This document shows positions 50,996 to 59,892 of a stretch of DNA of 64,000 bases, piece by piece. The position numbers and the translations under genes are program-made. Source of the stretch: UBA5862 sp002408105. GTDB taxonomy: Bacteria > Pseudomonadota > Gammaproteobacteria > Pseudomonadales > UBA5862. Under the pieces are notes generated by a model, which was not told where the DNA came from, did no database searches, and saw only the letters and a program-made list of their open reading frames with translations. Every line of letters starts with the position of its first letter. Position 1 is the stretch's first letter. The stretch lies in assembly GCA_034189125.1 (NCBI GenBank), contig JAXHVB010000111.1:1-64000 (forward strand). The letters are read 5' to 3'.

Positions 50996-51505
50996 ATGCC
51001 TACGAAAAAAGCCACTCCCGCGAAAACCAACGCGGCAACAAAAGCCAAGCCCAAGGCCAAAGCCACACCAAGAGCTGCATCTCGCAAGGCGGCGACCACT
51101 GCCCCCAAAGCGCCAGCGACAGCCGCGCGCGCGAAAGCAAGTCCAGTGAAGCGAGCTGCTCCCCCTGCCTCGCCGCGCAAGGTCACTGCGCTTTCTTCTA
51201 AGCTGAGTAAAACGCAAATCCTGGAAGAGATTGCGGCCAACACCGAGCTGAGCAAGAAAGATGTAGGCGCCGTGCTCGACGAGCTCGGCGTTGTAATCGA
51301 ACGGCACATTAAGAAACGGGCGGTTGGCGAATTCACACTGCCCGGCTTATTGAAGATCAAGTCGGTCAAGAAACCTGCACGCCGTGCCCGCAAGAATGTC
51401 CCCAACCCGTTCAAACCAGGGGAGTTGATGGACGTTGCTGCGAAACCTGCTTCAGTTTCGGTGAAAATCACCCCGCTCAAGAAACTGAAGGAAATGGCGA
51501 ACTAG
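50996..51505 (+). CDS. HU/IHF-family DNA-binding protein with Lys/Ala-rich N-terminal tail
   Basis: A 169-residue protein in two parts. Residues 1-~70 are a histone-like tail of Lys, Ala, Pro, Thr and Arg with no hydrophobic core. Residues ~74-169 are an HU/IHF domain: SKTQILEEIAANTELSKKDV, a GEFTLPGLLKIKSVKKP strand, and a DNA-binding arm KNVPNPFKPGE in place of the usual GRNPQTGE. The protein should be nucleoid-associated and bind DNA through both parts. The ATG at 50996 follows AAGGA; the frame opens earlier but without coding character. It has its own promoter and a strong terminator. Confidence 0.88.
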   Translation: MPTKKATPAKTNAATKAKPKAKATPRAASRKAATTAPKAPATAARAKASPVKRAAPPASPRKVTALSSKLSKTQILEEIAANTELSKKDVGAVLDELGVVIERHIKKRAVGEFTLPGLLKIKSVKKPARRARKNVPNPFKPGELMDVAAKPASVSVKITPLKKLKEMAN

Positions 51506-51520
51506 CCACACCGCGCCGTG

Positions 51521-51549
51521 AAAAAAGGCCGCCCAAGCGGCCTTTTTTT
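51521..51549. terminator. Rho-independent terminator after the HU-like gene
   Basis: AAAAAAGGCCGC (51521-51532), loop CCAA, GCGGCCTTTTTT (51537-51548) plus one more T. With A6 on one side and T7 on the other it can act on both strands; only the + strand has a gene ending here. Confidence 0.93.
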
Positions 51550-51658
51550 ATGCCCGTCGGATACTCAGTCCCCCAAGCGCCAGGCACCGGTATACCCTTA
51601 GAGGGCGACACCGTAAAATTCTCCGGCGATTCCGCCTGAACAACACCCGGGTTTTACC

Positions 51659-53395
51659 ATGCGCACCAGCCAATACCTGCTTTGCACCCTCAAAGAAACT
51701 CCGGCCGAAGCCCAGACGCTCAGCCATCAGTTGATGCTGCGAGCGGGCCTCATCCGCAAACTTGCGTCGGGCCTCTACACCTGGCTGCCTACCGGGCTGC
51801 GTGTGCTGCGCAAGGTCGAAGCCGTCGTGCGGGAGGAAATGAACAGAGCCGGCGCTCAAGAAGTGCTGATGCCCGTCGTTCAACCGGCCGAACTTTGGGA
51901 GGAAACCGGCCGCTGGGACAAGTTCGGACCGCAGCTGCTGCAGGTGCAAGACCGACACGGACGGGCCTTTTGCATCGGACCAACCCATGAGGAAGTCATC
52001 ACGGACCTGGTGCGATCCGAAGTGCAAAGCCACAACCAGCTGCCACTCAACCTTTACCAGGTCCAGACCAAGTTTCGCGACGAAATCCGGCCGCGCTTTG
52101 GCGTGATGCGCGCACGCGAATTCGTGATGAAGGACGCCTACTCGTTTCACACCTCATTGGACAGCCTGGAGCAAACCTACACCGACATGTACGCGGCCTA
52201 TTCGCGCGTCTTCAGCCGCCTCGGCCTCGACTTTCGCGCGGTGCTGGCTGACACCGGCGCGATTGGAGGCTCGGCATCCCACGAGTTCCATGTCCTCGCA
52301 GAATCGGGCGAAGATGAAATCGCCTTCAGTGATGCAAGTGACTATGCTGCCAATGTCGAGCTGGCCGAAGCCGTTGCGCCGCCAAGCATCCCTCCGAACC
52401 CCAACCTGGCCCGCGAACGGATCGCGACCCCAGGTGTACGGACGATTGAGCAGCTTTGCGCGTTGCTCGACACACCGGCCACGCACACGGTGAAGACCCT
52501 TGTCGTCGAGGGGGCAAACGGCCACCCGTTGGTCGCCCTGGTCGTGCGCGGGGACCACCGACTCAACCCGACCAAAGCCGAGAAACTCGCAGAAGTCGCA
52601 GTACCACTGCGCATGGCCACGGAGGATGAGATTCGCGCTGCCGTCGGCTGCGGGCCCGGCTCACTTGGGCCAAGCGGCATCGCACTCCCAGTGATTGTCG
52701 ACCGCAGCGCCGCTGCCCTGGGCACCTTCATTGCCGGTGCCAACGAAGACGGTTTCCACCACCAAAACCTGTGCTGGGAACGCGACTGCAGCATTCTTCG
52801 CGTAGAAGACATTCGCCACGTCGAGGCTGGAGACCCAAGCCCCGACGGCAAGGGCCACATCCAGATTCGTCGTGGCATCGAAGTCGGTCACATCTTCCAA
52901 CTGGGAACCGTTTACAGTGAAGCGATGAATGCGCAGGTACAGGGGCCGAACGGCTCCAGCCAGGTGTTGCAGATGGGCTGCTATGGAATCGGCGTGTCTC
53001 GGGTGGTCGCCGCGGCCATTGAGCAGCACCATGATGACCGGGGCATTGTCTGGCCGCCGGCCATCGCCCCCTTTATGGTTGCCATCGTTCCAATTGCTTA
53101 CCAAAAGTCGGACGCCGTTCGCGAAACCTGCGACGGCTTGTATGCAGCCTTGCAAAATCAAGGCATCGAAGCACTGCTGGACGACCGCGACGAGCGCCCT
53201 GGAGTCAAGTTTGCAGACATCGAATTGTTGGGAATTCCCCACCGCATCGTGATCGGCGAACGGGGCCTGAAAACCAACACGGCCGAGTACCAAGGGCGCC
53301 GCGACGAAACCGCAACCTCGGTACCCATCGAAGAAGTGGAGGCTTTCCTGAGCGTGAAGGTTCAGCAGCACCTAGAGGAGCCCGCCGGACCGTGA
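51659..53395 (+). CDS. proS: Prolyl-tRNA synthetase
   Basis: ProRS (578 aa) of the bacterial type. It shows the MRTSQYLLCTLKETPAEAQ start, class II motif 1 region, motif 2 QTKFRDEIRPRFGVMRAREF, the inserted editing domain (~residues 225-400, including TPATHTVKTLVVEG), motif 3 MGCYGIGVSRVVAA and the C-terminal anticodon-binding domain ending in EEVEAFLSVKVQQHL. The insertion indicates that mischarged Ala-tRNA(Pro) can be cleared in cis. The stop overlaps the next start (GTGA), so the lytic transglycosylase is probably co-translated. Confidence 0.97.
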   Translation: MRTSQYLLCTLKETPAEAQTLSHQLMLRAGLIRKLASGLYTWLPTGLRVLRKVEAVVREEMNRAGAQEVLMPVVQPAELWEETGRWDKFGPQLLQVQDRHGRAFCIGPTHEEVITDLVRSEVQSHNQLPLNLYQVQTKFRDEIRPRFGVMRAREFVMKDAYSFHTSLDSLEQTYTDMYAAYSRVFSRLGLDFRAVLADTGAIGGSASHEFHVLAESGEDEIAFSDASDYAANVELAEAVAPPSIPPNPNLARERIATPGVRTIEQLCALLDTPATHTVKTLVVEGANGHPLVALVVRGDHRLNPTKAEKLAEVAVPLRMATEDEIRAAVGCGPGSLGPSGIALPVIVDRSAAALGTFIAGANEDGFHHQNLCWERDCSILRVEDIRHVEAGDPSPDGKGHIQIRRGIEVGHIFQLGTVYSEAMNAQVQGPNGSSQVLQMGCYGIGVSRVVAAAIEQHHDDRGIVWPPAIAPFMVAIVPIAYQKSDAVRETCDGLYAALQNQGIEALLDDRDERPGVKFADIELLGIPHRIVIGERGLKTNTAEYQGRRDETATSVPIEEVEAFLSVKVQQHLEEPAGP

Positions 53396-54015
53396 AGTCA
53401 TGCGGATCCAAAGTGTTGATCTGTGTTTCGATCGCACTGTGCTCTCTTTGCGGGCTGCCGGCACTGGCCAACCCGGCGACTCCAGACCCGGACCTGCGGG
53501 CCTTCCTGGAGCGAACCATCAACGACGCCTCTTCTTTTGCAGACCGCTTCGAGGCCGAGGTCTGGCTGATCGATATGGAGCACCGCCTCAAGCCTCTGGT
53601 GGCAAACCGTGCACAGCGCTTCAACATCTTGCGCACCGCCCACCAGGAAGCCCACCGTATGGAGCTGCCGCCCGAGCTGATTCTAGCGCTCATTGAGGTC
53701 GAAAGTGCGTTCGACCGGTTCGCGGTGTCTCGCGCTGGCGCCCAGGGACTCATGCAGGTGATGCCGTTCTGGAAGCAGGAAATCGGTCGGCCTGCCGACA
53801 ACCTGACCCAGGTGGAGACCAACCTGCGCTACGGTACGGCCATTCTTGCCCACTACCTAAAGCGCGAGAACGGCAACTTGCACCGTGCACTGGCGCGCTA
53901 CAACGGGAGCTTGGGGAAGAACTGGTATCCGCAGCGGGTATTCACCACCTGGAGACGCAGGTGGTACACCGGCGACCTGGCCATCCAAACGGGTGCCGTG
54001 ACCGCAGGGAACTAG
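53392..54015 (+). CDS. Lytic transglycosylase, SLT domain
   Basis: A 207-residue periplasmic peptidoglycan-cleaving enzyme. The signal peptide ends near residue 26 (ALA-N). The transglycosylase domain shows the catalytic Glu104 in the ES motif (ALIEVESAFD), AVSRAGAQGLMQVMPFW, and ARYNGSLG. The N-terminal part (residues 30-90) is helical. The GTG start overlaps the proS stop as GTGA. Similar small SLT proteins follow proS in several gammaproteobacteria. Confidence 0.9.
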   Translation: MKSCGSKVLICVSIALCSLCGLPALANPATPDPDLRAFLERTINDASSFADRFEAEVWLIDMEHRLKPLVANRAQRFNILRTAHQEAHRMELPPELILALIEVESAFDRFAVSRAGAQGLMQVMPFWKQEIGRPADNLTQVETNLRYGTAILAHYLKRENGNLHRALARYNGSLGKNWYPQRVFTTWRRRWYTGDLAIQTGAVTAGN

Positions 54016-54084
54016 GTCCCGCTCGATGGGGTCGACTAGGGACCCCGCCGCGCTGCGGCCCGACAACCCACTCCGGAGGCCTTT

Positions 54085-54810
54085 ATGCACCGCCCCTCCT
54101 CCACGGACAACTGGATTCAATCGGCCTTAGAACCTCGTCAGCAACCCCGTTCAACCCGCAGATTCAGGGTGTGGACCTCCCGTGAATTCGAGCGGGTCAT
54201 TCGGCAGCTCATTGTCGACGGACCCCAGCCCGCAGAGGCATACAAGCGCCACCGGATTGCGACCCACCCTCGATCTCGCGTGGTGGTTTACCAATCACCG
54301 AACCATGCTTGGGTGCTCAAGCGCTTCAACGTACTGCCTGACAAGAAAGCCAAGCGCGCGGTGACCCGAAGCCTTGGGCGACGGGCATGGAATGCGGCCC
54401 TGGCATTGCAACGGCTTGGCCTTCATACTCCCCGTACGTTAGCACTCGCGGAAGAACGCTGGGCAACGTGCCTGCGAGGTACCTCCTACCTGGTCAGCGA
54501 GTACATTGCTGCTCCCACACTGGGTCAAATCATGCGCAACTCGCGATCCTCCCATGGAGATCGCGTCGAATTGCTGCGACTTGTCGTGAGCAACGTGCGA
54601 AAGCTCCATAATGCTGGCTTCATCCACGGTGACCTACGCGCCGACAACCTGCTGATCGACAAGGATCGGCTGTTTTTCATTGACTTGGACGCGTTTTCTC
54701 GCCGGTGCCATCCTCGCCACTGGCGCTCCGGAGTCGAGAACGAATGGCGGCGTCTTGGCAGGACACTCAATGAACCCGACAGACAGGTGCTGACCGAACT
54801 GCTCGCGTAA
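54085..54810 (+). CDS. Kdo/WaaP-like small-molecule or LPS kinase
   Basis: A 241-residue protein with protein-kinase-like features: a Lys in the ATP-lobe (WVLKRF near 79), the catalytic loop I-HGDLRADNLL (His181, Asp183, Asn188) and the metal-binding IDLD (Asp200 and Asp202). This is the layout of the lipopolysaccharide kinase (Kdo/WaaP) family. It is basic overall and has no signal peptide, so phosphorylation of a lipid A-core sugar at the inner face of the membrane is plausible but not proven. GGAGG precedes the ATG. It lies 69 bp after the transglycosylase, among envelope-related genes. Confidence 0.82.
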   Translation: MHRPSSTDNWIQSALEPRQQPRSTRRFRVWTSREFERVIRQLIVDGPQPAEAYKRHRIATHPRSRVVVYQSPNHAWVLKRFNVLPDKKAKRAVTRSLGRRAWNAALALQRLGLHTPRTLALAEERWATCLRGTSYLVSEYIAAPTLGQIMRNSRSSHGDRVELLRLVVSNVRKLHNAGFIHGDLRADNLLIDKDRLFFIDLDAFSRRCHPRHWRSGVENEWRRLGRTLNEPDRQVLTELLA

Positions 54811-54856
54811 CCGCGCGCGGCCAGTCGTCCCCAAATGTCCCCGGCCAACCCGCACT

Positions 54857-55129
54857 CTACTCAACCCGAAAGCCCGTGCACTTGCAGAAAGGCACCCGCT
54901 TGACCTCAACCGCCTCCACCCGCGCACGCACCGGCCCCTTGTGAAGCCAGGCCACCACTTCCTCCACGGCGTCGTGCGCACCGCAGAGCAGTACCTCCAC
55001 GCGGCCATCGTCAAGGTTCTTCGCCCAACCAGAAAGCCCCCGACGTTCGGCCAGGCGCTTGGTAGAAGCCCGAAACCAAACCCCCTGGACCTTTCCAGAG
55101 ACAAAAACGTGTACGCAAGCGCCAGTCAA
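54857..55129 (-). CDS. acyP: Acylphosphatase
   Basis: Acylphosphatase hydrolyses carboxyl-phosphate bonds such as acetyl phosphate. The core has the GKVQGVWFRAST loop with the phosphate-binding Arg, and GWAKNLDDGRVEV with the catalytic Asn. The C-terminus (FCKCTGFRVE) is unusual for its two cysteines. A TTG at 55129 gives the usual 90-residue length (Arg20, Asn38); an ATG at 55210 would add 27 residues not seen in the family. The start is therefore uncertain. The gene is divergent from the next one. Confidence 0.88.
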   Translation of the reverse strand: MTGACVHVFVSGKVQGVWFRASTKRLAERRGLSGWAKNLDDGRVEVLLCGAHDAVEEVVAWLHKGPVRARVEAVEVKRVPFCKCTGFRVE

Positions 55130-55240
55130 ATCGAACCCGATCCCATTTGTTTTTGCCCGACTCCTATGTAAGCATAGCTCCAGAACCGGGTCGGTTGACG
55201 GCCCCACCACCGACCTGTTTGCAGAGTGTCACTCCACACC

Positions 55241-55714
55241 ATGTCGAGCGCTGAAATCAAAGTGGAAACCCTGGGCCCAGAGGCGAAAGCCTACCTGGAC
55301 CTCATCAAAGGACTGAAGGCAGACTTCGAAGCGCGAGGCGTTCTACTCAAGGGAAGCCGAACCAAGTCTGAAGCCAAATGGACCAGCGTGTTCATCGAAG
55401 TGTCCCCAGGTGTCGAACTGGGGCTGGTCGGCCAGTTGATGGACCTGGTCGCGGCGCTGGTCGATCCGGACACAAGTGACCAGCCCGGACCCGACCTCAG
55501 CATTTTTGTTCGCGGGTCCGACGTGTTTTTCAACCTGCCTGCCCAACGTGATGCGTTTTTGAAGCGCTACGCCCGTGCAAGCCAGGCAGCCAGCCCCTCC
55601 TCAAAGACACCCGAAAAAGATGCGCCTGCAGCGGGCAAACCCCAGCGTGCGAGCACCAAGGCCCGCAAGGGAAAGGCGACCAAGAAAAATGGCCGCGAAG
55701 CACTGATCGACTGA
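55241..55714 (+). CDS. Hypothetical protein with basic C-terminal tail
   Basis: A 157-residue protein that I do not recognise. Residues 1-~110 look folded (alternating helices and strands, with KAYLDLIKGLKADFEARGV and DLSIFVRGSDVFFNLP). Residues ~115-157 are a Lys/Ala/Ser/Pro-rich tail that should be disordered and could bind nucleic acid. No signal peptide or membrane segment is present. The ATG at 55241 is preferred; a GTG at 55226 is also in frame. It is divergent from acylphosphatase and convergent with fumarase. Confidence 0.72.
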   Translation: MSSAEIKVETLGPEAKAYLDLIKGLKADFEARGVLLKGSRTKSEAKWTSVFIEVSPGVELGLVGQLMDLVAALVDPDTSDQPGPDLSIFVRGSDVFFNLPAQRDAFLKRYARASQAASPSSKTPEKDAPAAGKPQRASTKARKGKATKKNGREALID

Positions 55715-55757
55715 GTCTTTTGCGGACCGGCTGTCCAGGCACCGCAGCCCCCAAACG

Positions 55758-57281
55758 TCACTGAACTTCCAGTCTCTGCGCAGCGATGCGTGCCTTCCAC
55801 GCCGCCGGTCCGGTCTTGTGAACGGACTCCCCCTGCGCGTCGACCGCCACGGTGACTGGCATGTCACAGACTTCAAATTCGTGAATGGCCTCCATACCAA
55901 GCTCCTCGAGCGCCACGACGCGAGCGCTCCGAATCGCCTTGGAAACCAAATACGCAGCGCCGCCGACCGCCATGAGGTACACGGCCCGGTGGCGCGCGAT
56001 CGCCTCGATGGCACTGTCACCCCGCTCAGCCTTGCCCACCATGCCAAGCAGCCCGGTCTGGGACAGCATCTGGTCGGTGAACTTGTCCATGCGGGTGGAT
56101 GTGGTGGGCCCGGCAGGGCCGACCACTTCTTCACCCACCGGGTCGACCGGCCCCACGTAGTAAATGAACCGATTGTTGAAGTCCACCCCATCTGGAAGCG
56201 GCTCCCCCCGCGAAAGCAAGTCGGTCAACCGCTTGTGCGCTGCATCGCGCCCCGTCAGCATCTTGCCGGACAGCAACAGCGTCTCACCCGGCTTCCAGCT
56301 GGCCACCTCATCGCGCGTGACGGTGTCAAGGTTCACGCGCCGCGCGCCGGCACCTGGCACCCAGGTCACCTCTGGCCAATCGCTGAGGCTGGGCGGTTCA
56401 AGCACCGCAGGGCCTGATCCGTCGAGAACAAAGTGGGCGTGGCGGGTTGCGGCGCAGTTCGGGATCATCGCCACTGGCAGCGACGCCGCGTGGGTCGGGT
56501 AGTCTTTGATCTTGATGTCCAGCACCGTGGTCAGGCCGCCCAATCCCTGAGCGCCAATGCCGAGCGCATTCACTGCATCAAAAATCTCAAGACGCAACTC
56601 TTCCAGCCGGTTCTCCGGGCCACGTTGACGCAACACCTGGATATCCACTGGATCCATCAGTGACTCTTTGGCCAACACCGCAGCTTTTTCCGCTGTACCG
56701 CCGATCCCGATGCCAAGCATCCCTGGCGGGCACCATCCGGCGCCCATTCCTGGAACCGTGCGCACGACCCAGTCGACAATGCTGTCGCTGGGATTGAGCA
56801 TGGCCAGCTTGGCCTTGTTTTCAGACCCGCCACCCTTTGCGGCAACCGTGAAGTCAACGGTGTTGCCTGGCACCAGGCGGGTGTGGACCACCGCCGGGGT
56901 ATTGTCTCTGGTGTTGCGACGCGAACCTGCCGGGTCGGCCAGGATGGAGGCCCGCAAGACATTGTCCGGGTGGGTGTAGGCCCGCCTCACTCCCGCATTG
57001 ATCATCGCTTCCAGGTCCATTTCGGCATCCCAGCGCACGTCCATGCCGACATTGACGAAGACGGTGACAATCCCGGTGTCCTGGCAGATCGGACGGTGGC
57101 CTTCGGCGCACATGCGCGAGTTGATCAGAATTTGCGCCATGGCGTCTTTGGCGGCTGCGGACTCCTCTGCCTCGTAAGCTGTGTGAACAGCCTGGATGAA
57201 GTCGAGCGGATGGTAGTAGGAGATAAACTGCAAGGCGTCGGCGACACTGTCGATCACATCCTGCTGGCGAATTGAACTCAT
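55758..57281 (-). CDS. Fumarate hydratase class I (iron-sulfur)
   Basis: A 507-residue single-chain class I fumarase, with the alpha and beta parts fused as in E. coli FumA/FumB. Iron-sulfur cysteines lie in PICQDTGIVTVFV (Cys66), IPNCAATRHAHF, and the GAGWCPPGMLGIGIGG block. The C-terminal half has YYVGPVDPVGEEVVGPAGPTTSTRMDKF, the beta-domain signature. It catalyses fumarate plus water to malate in the citric acid cycle and is oxygen-sensitive in related proteins. The ATG at 57281 follows AGGA; the frame opens 11 codons earlier. Confidence 0.95.
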   Translation of the reverse strand: MSSIRQQDVIDSVADALQFISYYHPLDFIQAVHTAYEAEESAAAKDAMAQILINSRMCAEGHRPICQDTGIVTVFVNVGMDVRWDAEMDLEAMINAGVRRAYTHPDNVLRASILADPAGSRRNTRDNTPAVVHTRLVPGNTVDFTVAAKGGGSENKAKLAMLNPSDSIVDWVVRTVPGMGAGWCPPGMLGIGIGGTAEKAAVLAKESLMDPVDIQVLRQRGPENRLEELRLEIFDAVNALGIGAQGLGGLTTVLDIKIKDYPTHAASLPVAMIPNCAATRHAHFVLDGSGPAVLEPPSLSDWPEVTWVPGAGARRVNLDTVTRDEVASWKPGETLLLSGKMLTGRDAAHKRLTDLLSRGEPLPDGVDFNNRFIYYVGPVDPVGEEVVGPAGPTTSTRMDKFTDQMLSQTGLLGMVGKAERGDSAIEAIARHRAVYLMAVGGAAYLVSKAIRSARVVALEELGMEAIHEFEVCDMPVTVAVDAQGESVHKTGPAAWKARIAAQRLEVQ

Positions 57282-57377
57282 CGGCGCGGTTCCTGGTTGG
57301 TCCTGTTCGAGCACATGGGGCCATTGTAGCTGCGCAGGCGTAGGGGGCGTCCCGCGCTCCGGCGACAGGGGGCCGGA

Positions 57378-58175
57378 CTAGGGTGGGGAGACGCCCTGCT
57401 GGAGTTGCTGTACGGCCATCCGCAGCTCCTGCAGGGACCGGTTTAGTTGCAGCCGCTGCTGATCGAACGCGGCCACGCCCTGCTCCACCTGCTGCAGGCG
57501 GCTCTGAAAATCCGCGACCAGGCCCGGATCGAGCTGCTGTACCGTCACCAACTGTTCTTCGACTGCGGCCAACCGCGGTGCCAGGCCAGCGAGCTGTTCC
57601 CTGGCTTGAGACTGCGCGCGCTCAGCCGCACTGCCGACTGCCTGGAGCTCTTTGCCCAGTTCGCGCAACCGGCCCGCCTGCTGCGATGCGGTTTGCTCAG
57701 ACTGCTTGAGGCGACTTTCAAGTGCGCTCAACTGCTCACCTTGCTCTGCGATGGCCGTGCGGTTGCGGTTGTACGCCACGTTCCAAAGCTTGCGAATCTC
57801 CGAATCAAAGAACTTGAATTTTTCCTCCAGGGTTCCACCGGTTTGTTCCATCGCGGCATCGGCCTTGTCGAGTTGCTCTTCCAGCTGCTGCTTGTCCGCT
57901 TCAAGCGCTTGGATGCGCGCACTCAACTTGGACAGGTTTGCCTCGGACTGCACACCGCGCCAGCCCAACCAGCCAACACCTAAGAACAAGGCGGCCAGCG
58001 TCACCACGAGCAGAACACGCGCCACACCGCCACCGGTCTTGCCTGTCTGTTTGGGCACCTGAGCAGGCCGACCACCTCCAGCGCGGGGAGAGCGACGTTG
58101 CTGGTAGCGAGCAATTTCGTCGGAAGCGGGTGCGATGCGCGCCGCATCCGGCCCTTTGGGGTCATGTTGTGCCAT
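57378..58175 (-). CDS. Membrane-anchored coiled-coil protein, unknown function
   Basis: A 265-residue protein with a basic, Pro/Gly-rich cytoplasmic N-terminus (~1-50), one membrane helix at ~53-73 (VLLVVTLAALFLGVGWLGW), and then a long coiled coil (~80-260) rich in Gln, Leu, Glu and Ala with heptad repeats such as LSARIQALEADKQQLEEQL. The coiled coil should be periplasmic. A YNRNRTAIAEQGEQ break separates two coiled segments. I do not recognise a family. It lies between fumarase and pyruvate kinase on the same strand; neither enzyme suggests a role. Confidence 0.75.
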   Translation of the reverse strand: MAQHDPKGPDAARIAPASDEIARYQQRRSPRAGGGRPAQVPKQTGKTGGGVARVLLVVTLAALFLGVGWLGWRGVQSEANLSKLSARIQALEADKQQLEEQLDKADAAMEQTGGTLEEKFKFFDSEIRKLWNVAYNRNRTAIAEQGEQLSALESRLKQSEQTASQQAGRLRELGKELQAVGSAAERAQSQAREQLAGLAPRLAAVEEQLVTVQQLDPGLVADFQSRLQQVEQGVAAFDQQRLQLNRSLQELRMAVQQLQQGVSPP

Positions 58176-58255
58176 ATGGAGTCACGCCAAACAGTGCGAA
58201 GAGGTGGCCAGTGTACCCATCCGCGCTGGGGGTGCAAATGCGCGCGTGGATCCTT

Positions 58256-59722
58256 TTACGAAGGCCGGTAGGCACCGCGAAACGTCTGGCCCACCGCCAG
58301 TATTCGCAGGGTGTTGGTGGCGCCGGGAAAACCTCGGGAGTCACCCTCGGTGACCATAACGAGGTCGCCAGGCTGCACCACACCCCGACGCTCCAGCAAG
58401 TCGACCGCTTCCTTATTGACCGCATCTTCAGGGACTTCGGTGCAGTCGTAGTGCACGCCTTCGACACCGCGAAACACTGCGACCCGGCGCAGGGTTTCGG
58501 GGTGGCGGGACAACGCATATATGGGCTGCACTGACGCGATGCGGGACATCCACAAGGGTGTCGAGCCCGACTCGGTGAGTGAGATCACGGCACGCACACC
58601 GGGCAGATGGTTGGCGATGTACATGGTCCCCATGGCGATGGCTTCGTCGACCCGGCCGAACTCGGTATCGACCCGGTAGGTGGACGACCGTGCCGATGAG
58701 TATTTTTCCGCCCCCAGACAGACGCGGGCCATGGCGTGAACCGCCTCAACCGGATACCTGCCCACGGCGCTTTCCGCGGACAACATGACGGCATCGGTCC
58801 CATCCAGCACCGCATTCGCCACATCGAACACTTCCGCTCGGGTGGGCACTGGGTTCTCGATCATGGATTCCATCATCTGGGTTGCCGTGATGACGACTCG
58901 GTTGAGGGTGTAGGCCCTGCGAATGATCTGTTTTTGCAATCCGACCAGTTCCCAGTCGCCGACCTCCACGCCCAAGTCACCGCGGGCCACCATCACTGCG
59001 TCTGCGGCCTGAATGATCTCATCCAGCACCTGCCCGTCGGCAACCGCGTCGGCACGTTCAATCTTTGCAACCAGGCCGGCATTGCAGCCAGCTGATTGCA
59101 ACAACGCCCGCCCTTCTTCCATGTCGCGGGCATTGCGCACGAAGGAGATCGCCACATAGTCGGCGCCGAGCGCTGCCGCCGAAAACATGTCTTCGCGGTC
59201 CTTGGCGGTCAGTGCCGGTGCCGCGAGGCCGCCGCCCTTGCGGTTGATGCCCTTGTTGTTGCCGAGCTCTCCACCGATGACGACTTGGGTTTCGATTCGT
59301 GTGTCCACCACGTCGGTCACCCGCAGTTCGATGTACCCGTCGGCCAGCAACAGCGTGTCTCCAGGCTCGCAATCAGCGGGCAGTCCCGGGTAATCGATGC
59401 CCACCTGGTGCACGTCGCCGGCGTCAGGTGCCAACGCAGCATCCAATACGAAGCTGTCACCAGGTTTTAACGTAATGGGGCCGTCCCTGAACCTCGCGAT
59501 GCGAATCTTAGGGCCCTGCAAGTCGACCAGAATGGCGACATTCAGGCCCAACTCATCGCGCAACCTGCACACATTGCGTGCACGTTCGAGCTGTGTGGCG
59601 GTGTCGCCATGAGAAAAATTCAGCCGCACCATATTCACCCCGGCGCTCAGCAGACGCTCAAGCACCTGTGGGTCGTCCGTGGCAGGACCTAAGGTGGCGA
59701 CGATCTTGGTTCTACGGAGCAT
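58256..59722 (-). CDS. pyk: Pyruvate kinase
   Basis: Pyruvate kinase (488 aa) makes pyruvate and ATP from phosphoenolpyruvate. It has the MLRRTKIVATLGPAT start, the VRLNFSHGD loop, LVDLQGPKIR, the metal and substrate block VAKIERADAV, VMVARGDLGVEV, and the ITATQMMESMI and DGTDAVMLSAESAVG motifs. The C-terminal allosteric domain is present. The pattern fits the PykA branch more than PykF, on general resemblance only. It lies 170 bp downstream of the SDR gene on the same strand. Confidence 0.96.
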   Translation of the reverse strand: MLRRTKIVATLGPATDDPQVLERLLSAGVNMVRLNFSHGDTATQLERARNVCRLRDELGLNVAILVDLQGPKIRIARFRDGPITLKPGDSFVLDAALAPDAGDVHQVGIDYPGLPADCEPGDTLLLADGYIELRVTDVVDTRIETQVVIGGELGNNKGINRKGGGLAAPALTAKDREDMFSAAALGADYVAISFVRNARDMEEGRALLQSAGCNAGLVAKIERADAVADGQVLDEIIQAADAVMVARGDLGVEVGDWELVGLQKQIIRRAYTLNRVVITATQMMESMIENPVPTRAEVFDVANAVLDGTDAVMLSAESAVGRYPVEAVHAMARVCLGAEKYSSARSSTYRVDTEFGRVDEAIAMGTMYIANHLPGVRAVISLTESGSTPLWMSRIASVQPIYALSRHPETLRRVAVFRGVEGVHYDCTEVPEDAVNKEAVDLLERRGVVQPGDLVMVTEGDSRGFPGATNTLRILAVGQTFRGAYRPS

Positions 59723-59892
59723 GGCGGATCACCTGGACGCACACAGATCAGAAATCGGGCCGGTGAATCGAACCGCGAAACGCCGGATGAGCACCCTGGA
59801 CCAAGCAAGGTATGTACCCGAAGCTCCCGGGGGATCGGGGCGTGGCGCCCAGAACCGATTTGGCTCCTGCGCCAAGCCCCAGTGCGTGGCGG

